In this document: one piece after another, positions 32,181 through 40,895 of the stretch
Layout: each line of letters begins with the position of its first letter
Position numbering within the stretch: the stretch's first letter is position 1
From: Proteus vulgaris
GTDB lineage: Bacteria > Pseudomonadota > Gammaproteobacteria > Enterobacterales > Enterobacteriaceae
Direction of reading: 5' to 3'
DNA length: 64,000 nt
NCBI RefSeq assembly: GCF_023100685.1
Contig: NZ_CP090064.1
Location: 3,534,001 to 3,598,000, forward strand
Program-made: the position numbers and the translations under genes
The notes under the pieces: model-generated
Database searches by the model: none
Told to the model about the DNA's origin: nothing
What the model saw: only the letters and a program-made list of their open reading frames with translations

Positions 32181-32257
32181 TTTAATCAGACTACGGAATT
32201 GGCTGAATAAATATGTCATCCCGCAACAAGATGCGGAAAACACATAATGGGAAACTT

Positions 32258-33568
32258 ATGAAAAATTGGAAAACGCTGTTTATCGGCTTAATGATCACGG
32301 TCGGTGCAGCTACCAGCTCAACAACATTTGCTGCACAAGAATTAAACCGTGTATCGGCTATCGTCAATAACGGTGTCGTTCTAGAAAGTGACGTCAATAG
32401 AATGCTACAGACTGTCAAAATGAACGCAAAAAGTGCGGGCCAGGAAATGCCTGATGAGCAAGTTCTTCGCCAACAAATTCTAGAGCGTTTGGTGATGGAT
32501 AACATCATTTTGCAAATGGCACAGCAAATGCAAATTGATATTCCTGATGCTGCGGTAGAATCTACCATTCAAGGTATTGCTGCTGAAAATAAAATTTCAC
32601 TTGATCAAATGAAAAAACGCCTCTTAGCTGATGGCATTTCTTACAACGAATATCGCCAAGATATTCGTAAAGAAATGATGCTGGCAGAAGTACGTAACAA
32701 TGAAGTTCGCCGCCGTATTACTATTTTGCCTCAAGAAGTTGATTCTCTTGCTAAGCAAATTGAAAGCCAAGCAAGTCAAAGTATTGATCTTAATCTGAGC
32801 CATATCCTAATTCCATTATCAGAAAACCCAGCTCCAGCAGAAATGGAAAAAGCAAAGCAAGTCATTACTCGCATAATGAATCAACTTAAAAATGGTGCTG
32901 ATTTTGGTAAGTTAGCAGCAACTTATTCGGCTGATCCACAAGCTTTAAATGGCGGTAATATGGGTTGGGCATCTATTGATGAATTACCAACACTGTTTGC
33001 GAAAGAGTTAGCTAATGCACAGAAAGGGCAAATTGTAGGGCCTCTTCACTCAGGTGTTGGCTTACACATTATCAAAATAAACGATATTCGTGGTGGAACT
33101 AATACCCTTTCTGTTACTGAAGTTAAAAGTCGTCATATTCTGCTGAAAAGCTCTCCAATCATGAATGATGAGCAAGCCTATGCCAAATTACAGCAAATTT
33201 CTGCCGATATTCGTAGTGGCAAAATGAGCTTTGCTGATGCAGCAAAAGAGTACTCTGAAGATCCTGGTTCAGCATTACGTGGTGGTGAGTTAGGATGGTC
33301 AATGCCTGATGTTTACGATCCAGCATTCCGCGATGCGTTAATGCGCTTAAATAAAAACGAATTAAGCCAACCTGTTCGTTCAAATTTTGGCTGGCATTTA
33401 ATTGAATTAGAAGACACACGTAGTGTTGATAAAACAGATGCCGCTAATAAAGAACAAGCATACCGTTTACTCTTTAATCGTAAGTTTAATGAAGAAGTAC
33501 AAAACTGGATGCAAGAGCTACGAGTAGGGGCTTATGTGAAAATAATGAACGAGAATAATGCAAACTAA
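32258..33568 (+). CDS. surA: Periplasmic chaperone and peptidyl-prolyl isomerase SurA
   Basis: SurA escorts unfolded outer-membrane proteins, including LptD, to the Bam complex. The start chosen is the ATG at 32258 ([11 protein letters not shown]), which gives a Sec signal peptide and matches the E. coli start; a 15-codon upstream extension would hide the signal peptide. At 436 aa it has the N-terminal chaperone domain, two parvulin domains (about 175-275 and 287-388; [10 protein letters not shown] and [11 protein letters not shown] mark their starts) and the C-terminal helix. Its stop overlaps the pdxA start by 11 bp. Confidence 0.96.
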   Translation: MKNWKTLFIGLMITVGAATSSTTFAAQELNRVSAIVNNGVVLESDVNRMLQTVKMNAKSAGQEMPDEQVLRQQILERLVMDNIILQMAQQMQIDIPDAAVESTIQGIAAENKISLDQMKKRLLADGISYNEYRQDIRKEMMLAEVRNNEVRRRITILPQEVDSLAKQIESQASQSIDLNLSHILIPLSENPAPAEMEKAKQVITRIMNQLKNGADFGKLAATYSADPQALNGGNMGWASIDELPTLFAKELANAQKGQIVGPLHSGVGLHIIKINDIRGGTNTLSVTEVKSRHILLKSSPIMNDEQAYAKLQQISADIRSGKMSFADAAKEYSEDPGSALRGGELGWSMPDVYDPAFRDALMRLNKNELSQPVRSNFGWHLIELEDTRSVDKTDAANKEQAYRLLFNRKFNEEVQNWMQELRVGAYVKIMNENNAN

Positions 33569-34556
33569 GCAAATAAAACCACTTGTTATCACCCCCGGCG
33601 AACCAGCCGGGGTTGGTCCTGACCTGATTATCTCATTAGCACAAATGAGTTGGGATTTACCTTGGGTTGTTTGTGCTGATCCTCAGTTACTTAAAACAAG
33701 AGCAGAATTATTAAACCTGCCTCTTTCATTAGTTGAATACGATCGGGAAACACCTCCTCAAGCACACACACCAAGCCAAATTTGTGTACTCCCTATTGCC
33801 CTTCATACCAATGTTATTCCAAGTACATTAGATGCGCGCAATGGATTATACGTTGTAGAAACATTAGCTCGTGCTTGTGATGGCTGTCTTAATGGCGAAT
33901 TCTCTGCATTAGTAACCGGCCCCGTTCATAAAGGAATTATTAATGATGCGGGTGTGCATTTCACAGGACACACCGAGTTCTTTGCCGATCGTAGTCACTG
34001 TGAACGAGTGGTCATGATGTTAGCAACAGACACATTAAGAGTCGCATTGGCAACCACACATTTGCCTCTACGAGATGTCGCTGATGCAATTACAGGTGAA
34101 CTACTGCATGAAATTATCACCATTTTAAATCATGATTTAAAAACTAAATTTGGCATAGCAGAACCTCAAATTTACGTTTGTGGCCTTAATCCTCATGCAG
34201 GGGAAAGTGGTCATATGGGGCGTGAAGAAATTGATATTATTGAGCCTGCATTAACACAATTACGTCAGCAAGGTATTTGTCTCCATGGACCTTATCCTGC
34301 TGATACCCTTTTTCAGCCTAAATATTTAACACATGCTGATGCTGTACTTGCGATGTATCACGATCAGGGATTACCTGTGCTAAAATATGAAGGTTTCGGT
34401 CGTGCAGTGAATATAACACTCGGTCTTCCCTTTATTCGTACCTCTGTTGATCATGGCACAGCCCTTGAGCTTGCAGGTACAAAAAGCGCAGATGCTGGCA
34501 GTTTTTGCACCGCATTAAATTTAGCCATTAATATGATACAAAATTGTAATGAATAA
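33558..34556 (+). CDS. pdxA: 4-hydroxythreonine-4-phosphate dehydrogenase
   Basis: PdxA oxidises 4-phosphohydroxy-threonine in the DXP-dependent pathway to pyridoxal phosphate. The 332-aa product (E. coli 329) starts [17 protein letters not shown]. It has the metal-binding histidine in [12 protein letters not shown] and the segments [21 protein letters not shown] and [14 protein letters not shown]. It overlaps surA by 11 bp and rsmA by 8 bp, so lptD-surA-pdxA-rsmA-apaG-apaH is a tightly coupled operon as in E. coli. Confidence 0.96.
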   Translation: MQTKQIKPLVITPGEPAGVGPDLIISLAQMSWDLPWVVCADPQLLKTRAELLNLPLSLVEYDRETPPQAHTPSQICVLPIALHTNVIPSTLDARNGLYVVETLARACDGCLNGEFSALVTGPVHKGIINDAGVHFTGHTEFFADRSHCERVVMMLATDTLRVALATTHLPLRDVADAITGELLHEIITILNHDLKTKFGIAEPQIYVCGLNPHAGESGHMGREEIDIIEPALTQLRQQGICLHGPYPADTLFQPKYLTHADAVLAMYHDQGLPVLKYEGFGRAVNITLGLPFIRTSVDHGTALELAGTKSADAGSFCTALNLAINMIQNCNE

Positions 34557-35367
34557 TAGAGTCCATCAGGGGCACTTTGCCCGCAAACGCTTCGGGCAGA
34601 ACTTTTTAACAGACAGCTATATTATTGAAAGTATTGTTGAATCTATTTATCCACAACCCGGTGAAGCCATTGTTGAAATTGGCCCCGGTTTAGGTGCTAT
34701 CACAGAACCAGTTGGCGCGAGAATGGATAAAATGACAGTAGTTGAAATCGACCGTGATTTAGCTGCTCGTTTAGAAGTTCATCCTACATTAAAAGACAAG
34801 CTGACCATTATTCAGCAAGATGCAATGACGATTGATTTTGCACAATTAGCAAAAGAACGTCAACAGCCTCTGCGTGTCTTTGGTAACTTGCCTTATAATA
34901 TTTCCACACCACTTATGTTCCATCTTTTCAGTTTTGCTGATGCCATTTCTGATATGACTTTTATGTTACAAAAAGAAGTGGTTAACCGCCTTGTTGCAGG
35001 TCATGGCAGCAAAACTTACGGTCGCTTGAGTGTGATGGCACAATATTATTGCCAAATCATTCCTGTACTTGAAGTTCCACCAACTTCATTTAAACCCGCA
35101 CCCAAAGTTGATTCAGCCGTTGTTCGCTTGATCCCTTACAAAGAAAAGCCATATCCAGTTACGGATATTGCAATGCTAAGCCGTATTACTTCACAAGCAT
35201 TCAACCAGCGACGCAAAACGTTGCGTAACAGTCTAGGTGGATTGCTAACAGCAGAAGATATGGTTGCTCTGGGGATCGATCCGACTGCTCGCGCAGAAAA
35301 TATTTCTGTTGAGCAATACTGTAAAGTGGCAAACTGGTTATCGCAAAAGCAAGATACACAGGCATAA
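34549..35367 (+). CDS. rsmA: 16S rRNA adenine-1518/1519 dimethyltransferase
   Basis: RsmA (KsgA) dimethylates A1518 and A1519 in the 3' hairpin of 16S rRNA, a late 30S assembly check. The 272-aa product (E. coli 273) has FGQNFL, the SAM loop [10 protein letters not shown] and the catalytic NLPYNIS motif. Loss of this enzyme gives kasugamycin resistance; nothing here suggests damage. The start overlaps pdxA, and apaG follows 25 bp later with its own strong ribosome binding site. Confidence 0.97.
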   Translation: MNNRVHQGHFARKRFGQNFLTDSYIIESIVESIYPQPGEAIVEIGPGLGAITEPVGARMDKMTVVEIDRDLAARLEVHPTLKDKLTIIQQDAMTIDFAQLAKERQQPLRVFGNLPYNISTPLMFHLFSFADAISDMTFMLQKEVVNRLVAGHGSKTYGRLSVMAQYYCQIIPVLEVPPTSFKPAPKVDSAVVRLIPYKEKPYPVTDIAMLSRITSQAFNQRRKTLRNSLGGLLTAEDMVALGIDPTARAENISVEQYCKVANWLSQKQDTQA

Positions 35368-35392
35368 GATAAAGCCAGAGACAGGAGGCATT

Positions 35393-35770
35393 ATGTTCAC
35401 CTCATCAAAAGTGGCGATACAAGTACAAAGTGTTTACATTGAAAGCCAATCATCTCCTGAAGATGAACGCTATGTGTTCGCTTATACGGTATCAATTCAT
35501 AATTTGAATAAATGTGCAATTCGCCTCCTGCGCCGTTACTGGTTAATTACCAATGCACAAGGTAATACGACAGAAGTTCGAGGTGAAGGTGTTGTCGGTG
35601 AGCAACCACTGATTGAACCTGGTACGCATTACAGCTATACCAGTGGTGCCGTTCTTGAAACACCGATGGGAACAATGGAAGGCCATTATGAAATGATTGA
35701 TACTGACGGTCGATTATTTCAAATAGAGATCCCTGTTTTCCGCCTTGCACTTCCAACATTGATAAATTAA
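35393..35770 (+). CDS. apaG: ApaG protein (DUF525)
   Basis: ApaG is a small fibronectin-III-like fold protein of uncertain function, usually encoded next to rsmA and apaH. The start at 35393 is fixed by a perfect AGGAGG (35383-35388) and gives 125 aa, the E. coli length; a 43-codon upstream extension overlapping rsmA is rejected. The family motifs [28 protein letters not shown] and YTSGA are intact. apaH begins 2 bp after the stop, so translation is coupled. Confidence 0.95.
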   Translation: MFTSSKVAIQVQSVYIESQSSPEDERYVFAYTVSIHNLNKCAIRLLRRYWLITNAQGNTTEVRGEGVVGEQPLIEPGTHYSYTSGAVLETPMGTMEGHYEMIDTDGRLFQIEIPVFRLALPTLIN

Positions 35771-35772
35771 TT

Positions 35773-36594
35773 ATGGCAACTTATTTAATTGGTGATATTC
35801 ATGGCTGTTACCATGAACTGCGCCACCTTCTTGATAAAGTGAATTTTGATCCTACACAGGACACATTATGGTTAACCGGTGATCTTGTTGCTCGAGGACC
35901 AGACTCACTTGAAGTGCTACGTTTTGTAAAAAGCTTAGGCTCTTCTCTAAAACTTGTTTTGGGTAATCATGACCTTCATCTTTTAGGTGTATTTGCAAAA
36001 ATTAGCCGGAATAAACCAAGAGATAAACTTAATGAATTACTCAATGCCCCAGATGTCGATGAGTTAATTAATTGGTTAAGACGCCAACCTGTACTTCAAG
36101 TTGATGAAGAAAAGAAAATTATTATGGCACATGCAGGGATCACACCACAGTGGGATTTAGAAACTGCAAAAATGTGTGCCCGTGAAGTCGAAGCCATTTT
36201 AAGTAGTGATAGCTATCCTTTATTTATTAATTCAATGTATGGCGATCTACCCAATAATTGGTCACCTGAACTTACTGGCTTAGCACGATTACGCTTTAGT
36301 ACCAATGCATTCACTCGAATGCGCTACTGCTTCCCTAATGGTCAATTAGATATGATTTGTAAAGACAAGCCATTAGAAGCCCCTGCACCATTAAAACCTT
36401 GGTTTGATTTGCCGAGTCAACTTCCGGAAGGTTATAGCATTATTTTTGGCCATTGGGCCTCTCTTGAAGGAAAAGGCACCCCTAATAATGTTTATGCTCT
36501 CGATACTGGGTGTTGCTGGGGAGGAAACCTCACTTGCTTGCGCTGGGAAGATAAACAATATTTCACTCAAGCTAGTCTATCTGCACCTAAGTAA
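35773..36594 (+). CDS. apaH: Symmetrical diadenosine tetraphosphatase
   Basis: ApaH splits Ap4A into two ADP and, in E. coli, removes Np4 caps from RNA, so it links to RppH in this window. The 273-aa product (E. coli 280) shows the metallophosphatase motifs [20 protein letters not shown] and GNHDLHLLG, plus the histidine in MAHAGI and the C-terminal [10 protein letters not shown]. It is the last gene of the lptD operon and is followed by a hairpin at 36617. Confidence 0.96.
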   Translation: MATYLIGDIHGCYHELRHLLDKVNFDPTQDTLWLTGDLVARGPDSLEVLRFVKSLGSSLKLVLGNHDLHLLGVFAKISRNKPRDKLNELLNAPDVDELINWLRRQPVLQVDEEKKIIMAHAGITPQWDLETAKMCAREVEAILSSDSYPLFINSMYGDLPNNWSPELTGLARLRFSTNAFTRMRYCFPNGQLDMICKDKPLEAPAPLKPWFDLPSQLPEGYSIIFGHWASLEGKGTPNNVYALDTGCCWGGNLTCLRWEDKQYFTQASLSAPK

Positions 36595-36616
36595 CCCTTT
36601 TCATTATCTTCATTTC

Positions 36617-36650
36617 AAGCGCAAAAAGTAAAAACTCAATTTTTGCGCTT
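36617..36650 (+). terminator. Hairpin downstream of apaH
   Basis: An 11-bp perfect stem (AAGCGCAAAAA at 36617-36627 with its complement at 36640-36650), loop of 12 nt. The U-rich part lies within the stem arm and no further T-run follows. It is placed to end the lptD-apaH operon. Confidence 0.7.
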
Positions 36651-36987
36651 TACTCATTCCACCCTACTTATTTTTACCTAATTTATTTTTTGATACTAAA
36701 AAGAACATTTCTTGTATAAAAACGAACACCATAAAAAATAATAAAAACTAATCGTTATTAATCAATATGTTATTTTTTTTCGATGCGAAATAAGCAGGGA
36801 AAACCACAATATTGAGAATAAAAAATCTATATATTGATTAATGTCTCATATATTATTCTTATAAAGTGAGTTTATTAAAATATAAATAATGATTACTTTT
36901 AAATAATAAACTTTTATAAATAAAATTCTTAGTTAGTATAATAACTCTTATTTTTTATTATTCTTATATTAATAAAATAGGAATAAT
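36651..36987. other. AT-rich spacer, no gene seen
   Basis: About 340 bp between the ends of convergent apaH and folA. It is extremely AT-rich, with poly-A and poly-T runs, and holds no reading frame with a credible ribosome binding site. In composition it resembles the accessory stretch at 38-45 kb. No repeat, att site or RNA gene was recognised. Confidence 0.6.
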
Positions 36988-37016
36988 AAAAAGGGAGATA
37001 TTTAATCTCCCTTTTT
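36988..37016 (-). terminator. Terminator downstream of folA
   Basis: A 12-bp perfect stem AAAAAGGGAGAT/ATCTCCCTTTTT (36988-36999 with 37005-37016) with a 5-nt loop and T-rich tails on either strand. It sits 13 bp past the folA stop. Confidence 0.85.
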
Positions 37017-37028
37017 ATTTAATTCTTG

Positions 37029-37514
37029 TTATTTTCTTCTTTTTAATATTTCAAAGCAGTAGTTATGAGAGTTGTTTTCATCAGCTTCATGATATTCCAT
37101 AAAGGTAGAATTCCATTCATCAGGCTCATAATCAGGGAATGTTGTATCACCAATTACTTCAGCATCGATGTGTGTTAGATAGAGTGTATTAGCCATAGGT
37201 AAAAACTGCTCATACACTTTACCACCACCGATAACCATAATTTCATCATGATTTTCAGCAGCTTGCAAAGCTTCTTCTACAGACTTCACCCAAACAACTT
37301 CACTATCTGTTCCTGGTTGGCTACTTAACACAATATTGAGACGATTCGGTAAAGGACGCCCAATAGATTCATAAGTCACCCGGCCCATAATAACGGGTTT
37401 ATTTAGCGTATTCTTTTTAAACCATGCGAGGTCACCTGGTAATGTCCAAGGCATTGCCTTTTCCATACCAATAATGCGATCCATCGCTAATGCTGCGATT
37501 AAACTAATATTCAT
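37029..37514 (-). CDS. folA: Dihydrofolate reductase
   Basis: FolA reduces dihydrofolate to tetrahydrofolate, regenerating the cofactor oxidised by ThyA, and is the trimethoprim target. The 161-aa product (E. coli 159) has the [34 protein letters not shown]-terminus in its usual form, including the substrate-binding acidic residue in LPGDLAW, the cofactor motifs [15 protein letters not shown] and [14 protein letters not shown], and [12 protein letters not shown]. It is convergent with apaH, as in E. coli; the adjacent E. coli kefC is replaced by a LysE-type gene. Confidence 0.97.
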   Translation of the reverse strand: MNISLIAALAMDRIIGMEKAMPWTLPGDLAWFKKNTLNKPVIMGRVTYESIGRPLPNRLNIVLSSQPGTDSEVVWVKSVEEALQAAENHDEIMVIGGGKVYEQFLPMANTLYLTHIDAEVIGDTTFPDYEPDEWNSTFMEYHEADENNSHNYCFEILKRRK

Positions 37515-37689
37515 TTACACACCTACGGGTAAAGATGGGAAAAAAACTGCTCACACTATACGTAAAGCTAAAACCTGAGTCGATACAAATTATGCTTCCT
37601 AGATAATAAATAATTGCTTTATACTCGAAGTGTTAACTTAATCATATAAGATTCAATCATTATAATATTGTTATATACAAGGCGCTATT

Positions 37690-38304
37690 ATGCTTGAAAC
37701 TTCTTTAGTCGTTTTTACAATTGCTTTACTTGGTATGATCTCACCGGGCCCAGACTTTTTTCTCGTTGTAAAAAATGCGGCGCGTTATCAACGATCTGCA
37801 GCAATGATGACTGCAATGGGAATTGTGGCAGCATTACTTGTGCATATGTCATATTGTGTTGCAGGTATTGCCGTTCTTATCACAACAACACCTTGGCTCT
37901 TTTCCATTTTGAAATATGCTGGTGCTGCTTATTTGCTATGGATTGGTTTTCAGAGTTTGCTGTCAAAATCTAATCATTCGATTGATGAAAACTCAGATAA
38001 GCATTCGCAGATCAGCTTTAAAAAAGCCTTTATGCAAGGCTTTCTCTGTAATTTACTCAATCCTAAAGCTACTTTGTTTTTTCTTGCCGTTTTCACTCAG
38101 GTATTAAGTGTTGATTCAAGCATTGGAGAAAAGCTGTGGTATGCCTTTATTATTTGGGGCTTAGCCATAGTTTACTGGCCTTTATTGGTTTTATTAATCC
38201 AAAGCGCACCTGTCAGAAGAGTGCTTAATAAAATCCAAAAAGGAATTGATAAAGTGTTAGGTGTAGTACTGATTGGTTTAGGTATTAAAGTCGCATTGAG
38301 TTAA
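37690..38304 (+). CDS. LysE/RhtB-family amino-acid exporter
   Basis: A 204-aa polytopic membrane protein of the LysE/RhtB family, whose members export amino acids such as threonine, homoserine or lysine. The N-terminal signature GMISPGPDFFLVVKNAARY is diagnostic and resembles RhtC. Five to six hydrophobic segments follow, and NLLNPKATLFFLAVFTQ is the second conserved block. AAGGCG stands 7 bp before the ATG. The substrate cannot be told from sequence. It is divergent from folA across 175 bp and ends convergently with an unknown gene over a shared terminator. It marks the start of the non-syntenic stretch. Confidence 0.85.
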   Translation: MLETSLVVFTIALLGMISPGPDFFLVVKNAARYQRSAAMMTAMGIVAALLVHMSYCVAGIAVLITTTPWLFSILKYAGAAYLLWIGFQSLLSKSNHSIDENSDKHSQISFKKAFMQGFLCNLLNPKATLFFLAVFTQVLSVDSSIGEKLWYAFIIWGLAIVYWPLLVLLIQSAPVRRVLNKIQKGIDKVLGVVLIGLGIKVALS

Positions 38305-38312
38305 ATAAAAAA

Positions 38313-38339
38313 CCTCTTTAATAAAATTTATTAAAGAGG
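38313..38339. terminator. Bidirectional terminator between convergent genes
   Basis: An 11- to 12-bp stem CCTCTTTAATA/TATTAAAGAGG (38313-38339) with a small AT loop and A/T-rich flanks on both sides. It can serve the exporter gene (plus) and the 380-aa unknown gene (minus). Confidence 0.8.
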
Positions 38340-38349
38340 AATAACTTAT

Positions 38350-39492
38350 TTATAGTAAATTTAAACTTAAATCATTATCACTCTTTAAATAATCAATAAT
38401 ATCCAGCAAAACCATTTCATTCTCAAGACGATTAGATTTATTTCTTATTTTATCTAAAATTGTTTCATAATTATCTCTAATAACATTGGCAATATTATTT
38501 TTTATTTCATCATCATAGTTATTCTTACTAAAAAAACTTTTCATTTTTCGATTAAAATCAGATATAAAATATTCATCCCCTGCTGTTTTTTCTTCCGATT
38601 TAATAATATCATTGGACTCTAATAATCCTGACTCAAGCATACTATCCACAAATTCTTTTACGCCCTCACTATTTTTCAATTTATTTTCCAAGAGATTTAA
38701 TATTGATTTTATAAAACCATCATTATTATAATTTCCAACATTATACTTTTTTGCTTTATCAATAAAAATTTTAGTTATATTTATAATTAGATTTTTCTCC
38801 ATTTCCATCGAGTAAATATCATGTATTGTATTAACTAAATACATTATTGAATTACTCATTTTATGGGATATTTTTCCATCAAGCTCTTTACAAACATAAT
38901 CTATTGCAGTGTCAATACATTGTCTATAATTAAAGTTAATATAATTTAACATACTAGAGCATTCTGGATTATGTATATTCAATTGTTCAAATTGTTCTTT
39001 TTCGTAATTATTAATCACATCTAAAGAGATACTCATTATAGTAATGAAGTCTTCTTTTGTTTTGGATTTTTCATAAAGATATTTTTGTATTATTTTTTTA
39101 GCTATATCATAAGAATCATTTTTCACTGCTATATTTAAACTTAAAAAGAATGATTCTAATGTCTCTTTCTTAAAACTAACAAAGTCAGATTTTATTAGTC
39201 TACATTTATTAGTTTTTATTTGCCCATCTCTGTCAAAAAGAGTGGATAAATTATTTATCTTAGCATGTTGTCCTTTATCTAACAAAAAAGTCAAATCAGT
39301 CTTTAAATTAAATATTTTCTTTATAAAAAAAGACAACTTAGATAAAAAAGTTTTACTCTTCTCTCCCACATAAAAATTATTGAAGTTATTTAAAATACTA
39401 TTAATTTCATTTTTTATTTTATGATTTTCTTTTTTATTTATATCGATATCTTTTATTAAATTAGTTTGAAAACGAGTGTTGTTTACTTTCAT
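38350..39492 (-). CDS. Unrecognised AT-rich 380-aa protein
   Basis: I do not recognise this protein. It is rich in Lys, Asn, Ile, Asp and Ser and looks almost wholly alpha-helical. It has no signal peptide or convincing transmembrane segment (residues 47-75 are amphipathic) and only a few cysteines. The N-terminus MKVNNTRFQTNLIKDIDINK is polar and flexible, as in some secreted effectors. It is a genuine gene by its strong ribosome binding site (AAGGAG, 7 bp before the ATG), full-length frame and terminators on both sides. Base use is much more AT-rich than the neighbouring core genes, suggesting horizontal acquisition. It sits between a LysE-type exporter and an IS3 element beside the pta cytotoxin gene. 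A type III effector or a toxin-associated role is speculation. Confidence 0.8.
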   Translation of the reverse strand: MKVNNTRFQTNLIKDIDINKKENHKIKNEINSILNNFNNFYVGEKSKTFLSKLSFFIKKIFNLKTDLTFLLDKGQHAKINNLSTLFDRDGQIKTNKCRLIKSDFVSFKKETLESFFLSLNIAVKNDSYDIAKKIIQKYLYEKSKTKEDFITIMSISLDVINNYEKEQFEQLNIHNPECSSMLNYINFNYRQCIDTAIDYVCKELDGKISHKMSNSIMYLVNTIHDIYSMEMEKNLIINITKIFIDKAKKYNVGNYNNDGFIKSILNLLENKLKNSEGVKEFVDSMLESGLLESNDIIKSEEKTAGDEYFISDFNRKMKSFFSKNNYDDEIKNNIANVIRDNYETILDKIRNKSNRLENEMVLLDIIDYLKSDNDLSLNLL

Positions 39493-39544
39493 GATGACTC
39501 CTTATCTCATAATAAAACAATCCCTTATTTATCTATATTTTAAT

Positions 39545-39575
39545 ACAAAAAAAAGCCCTTATTACTAAGGGCTTT
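39545..39575 (-). terminator. Strong minus-strand terminator, probably that of pta
   Basis: A 10-bp perfect stem (AAAGCCCTTA/TAAGGGCTTT, 39552-39561 with 39566-39575), loop TTAC. On the minus strand it is followed by a run of nine Ts, while the plus-strand side has only a weak T-tract. It therefore ends a minus-strand transcript coming from higher coordinates. The gene there, once the IS3 element is removed, is pta, whose stop would originally have lain about 25 bp away. Confidence 0.8.
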
Positions 39576-39587
39576 AAATATAAAAAA

Positions 39588-39617
39588 TGACCCGTCCTAA
39601 ATAAGGTTGACACTTTT
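39588..39617. repeat. Left inverted repeat of the IS3 element
   Basis: The end begins TGACCCGTCCTAAATAAGG and continues through GTTGACACTTTT. It matches the reverse complement of the right end at the outer TGAC, at GTCCT and at GTTGACA. Confidence 0.8.
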
Positions 39618-39640
39618 CCAATCTGAAATTGGAGAATGTA

Positions 39641-40048
39641 ATGAAACCAATCACTAAACGAACTCAACGCGATTATTCTCTCGCTTTTAAATTACAGCTT
39701 GTTGACCAAGTTGAAAAAGGCGAAATAACCTATAAACAAGCCCAAGATCACTATGGTATACAAGGATGCTCTACTGTTTTAGTTTGGCTTCGTAAGCATG
39801 GTAGGTTAGATTGGTCAAACGGTACCCCTGATACTTTTTATAGAGGTTCAGCTATGACCCAATCTTCTGAACAACAAACGCCGGAACAACGCATTAAGAT
39901 CCTTGAAAAGGAACTTGAAGAAGCTCGGCTTAAATCCGATTTTTTCGAAGCTGTGGTTAAAGTCATGGATAGAGACTTTGGAGTTCGTTTGTCAAAAAAG
40001 CGCAAAGCCGAGTTATTAAAGAAAAAACGGTTAAAAACCTCACCGTAA
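39641..40048 (+). CDS. IS3-family transposase subunit OrfA
   Basis: OrfA is the DNA-binding part of the transposase. The 135-aa product has an N-terminal helix-turn-helix (YSLAFKLQLVDQVEKGEITYKQAQDHYGI, about residues 9-38; STVLVWLRKHGRL) and a C-terminal leucine-zipper-like coiled coil (RIKILEKELEEARLKSDFFEAVVKVMDRD). The ATG at 39641 is chosen over an in-frame TTG because GGAGA (39631-39635) precedes it at proper spacing. A run of six As (40022-40027) near its end lies where the -1 frame of orfB is already open, as expected for programmed frameshifting. Confidence 0.9.
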   Translation: MKPITKRTQRDYSLAFKLQLVDQVEKGEITYKQAQDHYGIQGCSTVLVWLRKHGRLDWSNGTPDTFYRGSAMTQSSEQQTPEQRIKILEKELEEARLKSDFFEAVVKVMDRDFGVRLSKKRKAELLKKKRLKTSP

Positions 40049-40065
40049 CAATTGCTTGCCGTTTT

Positions 40066-40851
40066 ATGCAGATCAGCCGACAGGCTTATTACAAGAGGCT
40101 GGATAGAACTGAGGAACGAAAGAAAGCAGATTCGGCCATTATTGATGTTGTTAAATCTGAACGAGTCTTACAACCTCGACTGGGTGGGCGTAAATTACAT
40201 TTTATTTTAAAGCAAAAACAGATGGTTATTGGTCGTGATCGGCTATTTTCTTTATTGAAAGAACATCAGTTACTGGTGCCTAATAAACGGGCTTATCATC
40301 GAACAACCTTAAGCCATCATCGTTTTCATCGGCATCCAAATTTAATTAAGTCAGGGTTTATCCCCACACAACCAGAACAGCTTTGGGTGGCAGATATTAC
40401 CTATTTATCGACGCATGAAGGTGATACTTATTTAAGTTTAATTACGGATGCGTATTCACGAAAAATCGTGGGATATCATTTAGATAACAATATGAAAACA
40501 AGTTCAGTGAAGAAATCGTTGGTTCAGGCGTTAAAAAAACGGACTTCGACAACTTCGTTAATCCATCATTCAGATCGAGGGATACAGTATTGTTCTTCGG
40601 AATATCAGAAGATACATAAAGAGCATAATATTCAATGTTCTATGACTGATGGGTATGATTGTTATCAAAATGCCTTAGCAGAACGAATTAATGGAATATT
40701 AAAAATGGAGTATCTACTGATAAAACCGAGTAATCTGGAACAAGCAAGAAAATTAGTAGAAGAATCAATTCAACTCTATAATGAAAAACGGCCACACTTA
40801 TCGTTAAACTATAAAACGCCCGATGAAGTACATCGAGCGTTTTATGCCTGA
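40066..40851 (+). CDS. IS3-family transposase subunit OrfB (DDE integrase)
   Basis: OrfB supplies the catalytic core. From the first ATG it is 261 aa, but the frame (-1 relative to orfA) is open upstream to at least 40021, reading KTVKNLTVTIACRFMQISRQAYYKR, so the functional product is probably an OrfAB fusion made by frameshifting. The DDE triad is visible: Asp in LWVADITYLS, Asp in IHHSDRGIQYCS and Glu in QNALAERINGILKMEYL. The C-terminal YNEKRPHLSLNYKTPDEV motif is typical of IS3 elements. No disabling mutation is seen. Confidence 0.9.
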   Translation: MQISRQAYYKRLDRTEERKKADSAIIDVVKSERVLQPRLGGRKLHFILKQKQMVIGRDRLFSLLKEHQLLVPNKRAYHRTTLSHHRFHRHPNLIKSGFIPTQPEQLWVADITYLSTHEGDTYLSLITDAYSRKIVGYHLDNNMKTSSVKKSLVQALKKRTSTTSLIHHSDRGIQYCSSEYQKIHKEHNIQCSMTDGYDCYQNALAERINGILKMEYLLIKPSNLEQARKLVEESIQLYNEKRPHLSLNYKTPDEVHRAFYA

Positions 40852-40881
40852 AAAGTTGTCAACTTATATCAGGACTAGTCA
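40852..40881. repeat. Right inverted repeat of the IS3 element
   Basis: Read inward from 40881 on the minus strand it begins TGACTAGTCCTGATATAAG and continues GTTGACAACTTTT, mirroring the left end with several mismatches. Confidence 0.8.
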
Positions 40882-40895
40882 AAAACAAATAAATT

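Larger units (their letters stand above)
39588..40881 (+). mobile_element. IS3-family insertion sequence, 1294 bp
   Basis: A complete element: imperfect terminal inverted repeats starting TGAC(CC/TA)GTCCT and sharing GTTGACA, two overlapping transposase frames, and AAA on both flanks (39585-39587 and 40882-40884) as a probable 3-bp target duplication (AAAA also fits). Both orfs are intact and both ends are present, so it looks recent and possibly active. It lies 14 bp past the pta stop, in the opposite orientation. I cannot name the isoform. Confidence 0.88.

Noticed and set aside
32213..32257. 15-codon extension of surA
   Set aside because: It would bury the Sec signal peptide that begins at [10 protein letters not shown], the E. 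coli start.
35264..35392. 43-codon N-terminal extension of apaG overlapping rsmA
   Set aside because: A perfect AGGAGG precedes the internal ATG at 35393, and the resulting length equals E. coli ApaG.
36651..36987. Possible att site or tRNA remnant in the AT-rich apaH-folA spacer
   Set aside because: No cloverleaf, no direct repeat pair and no integrase nearby were found.
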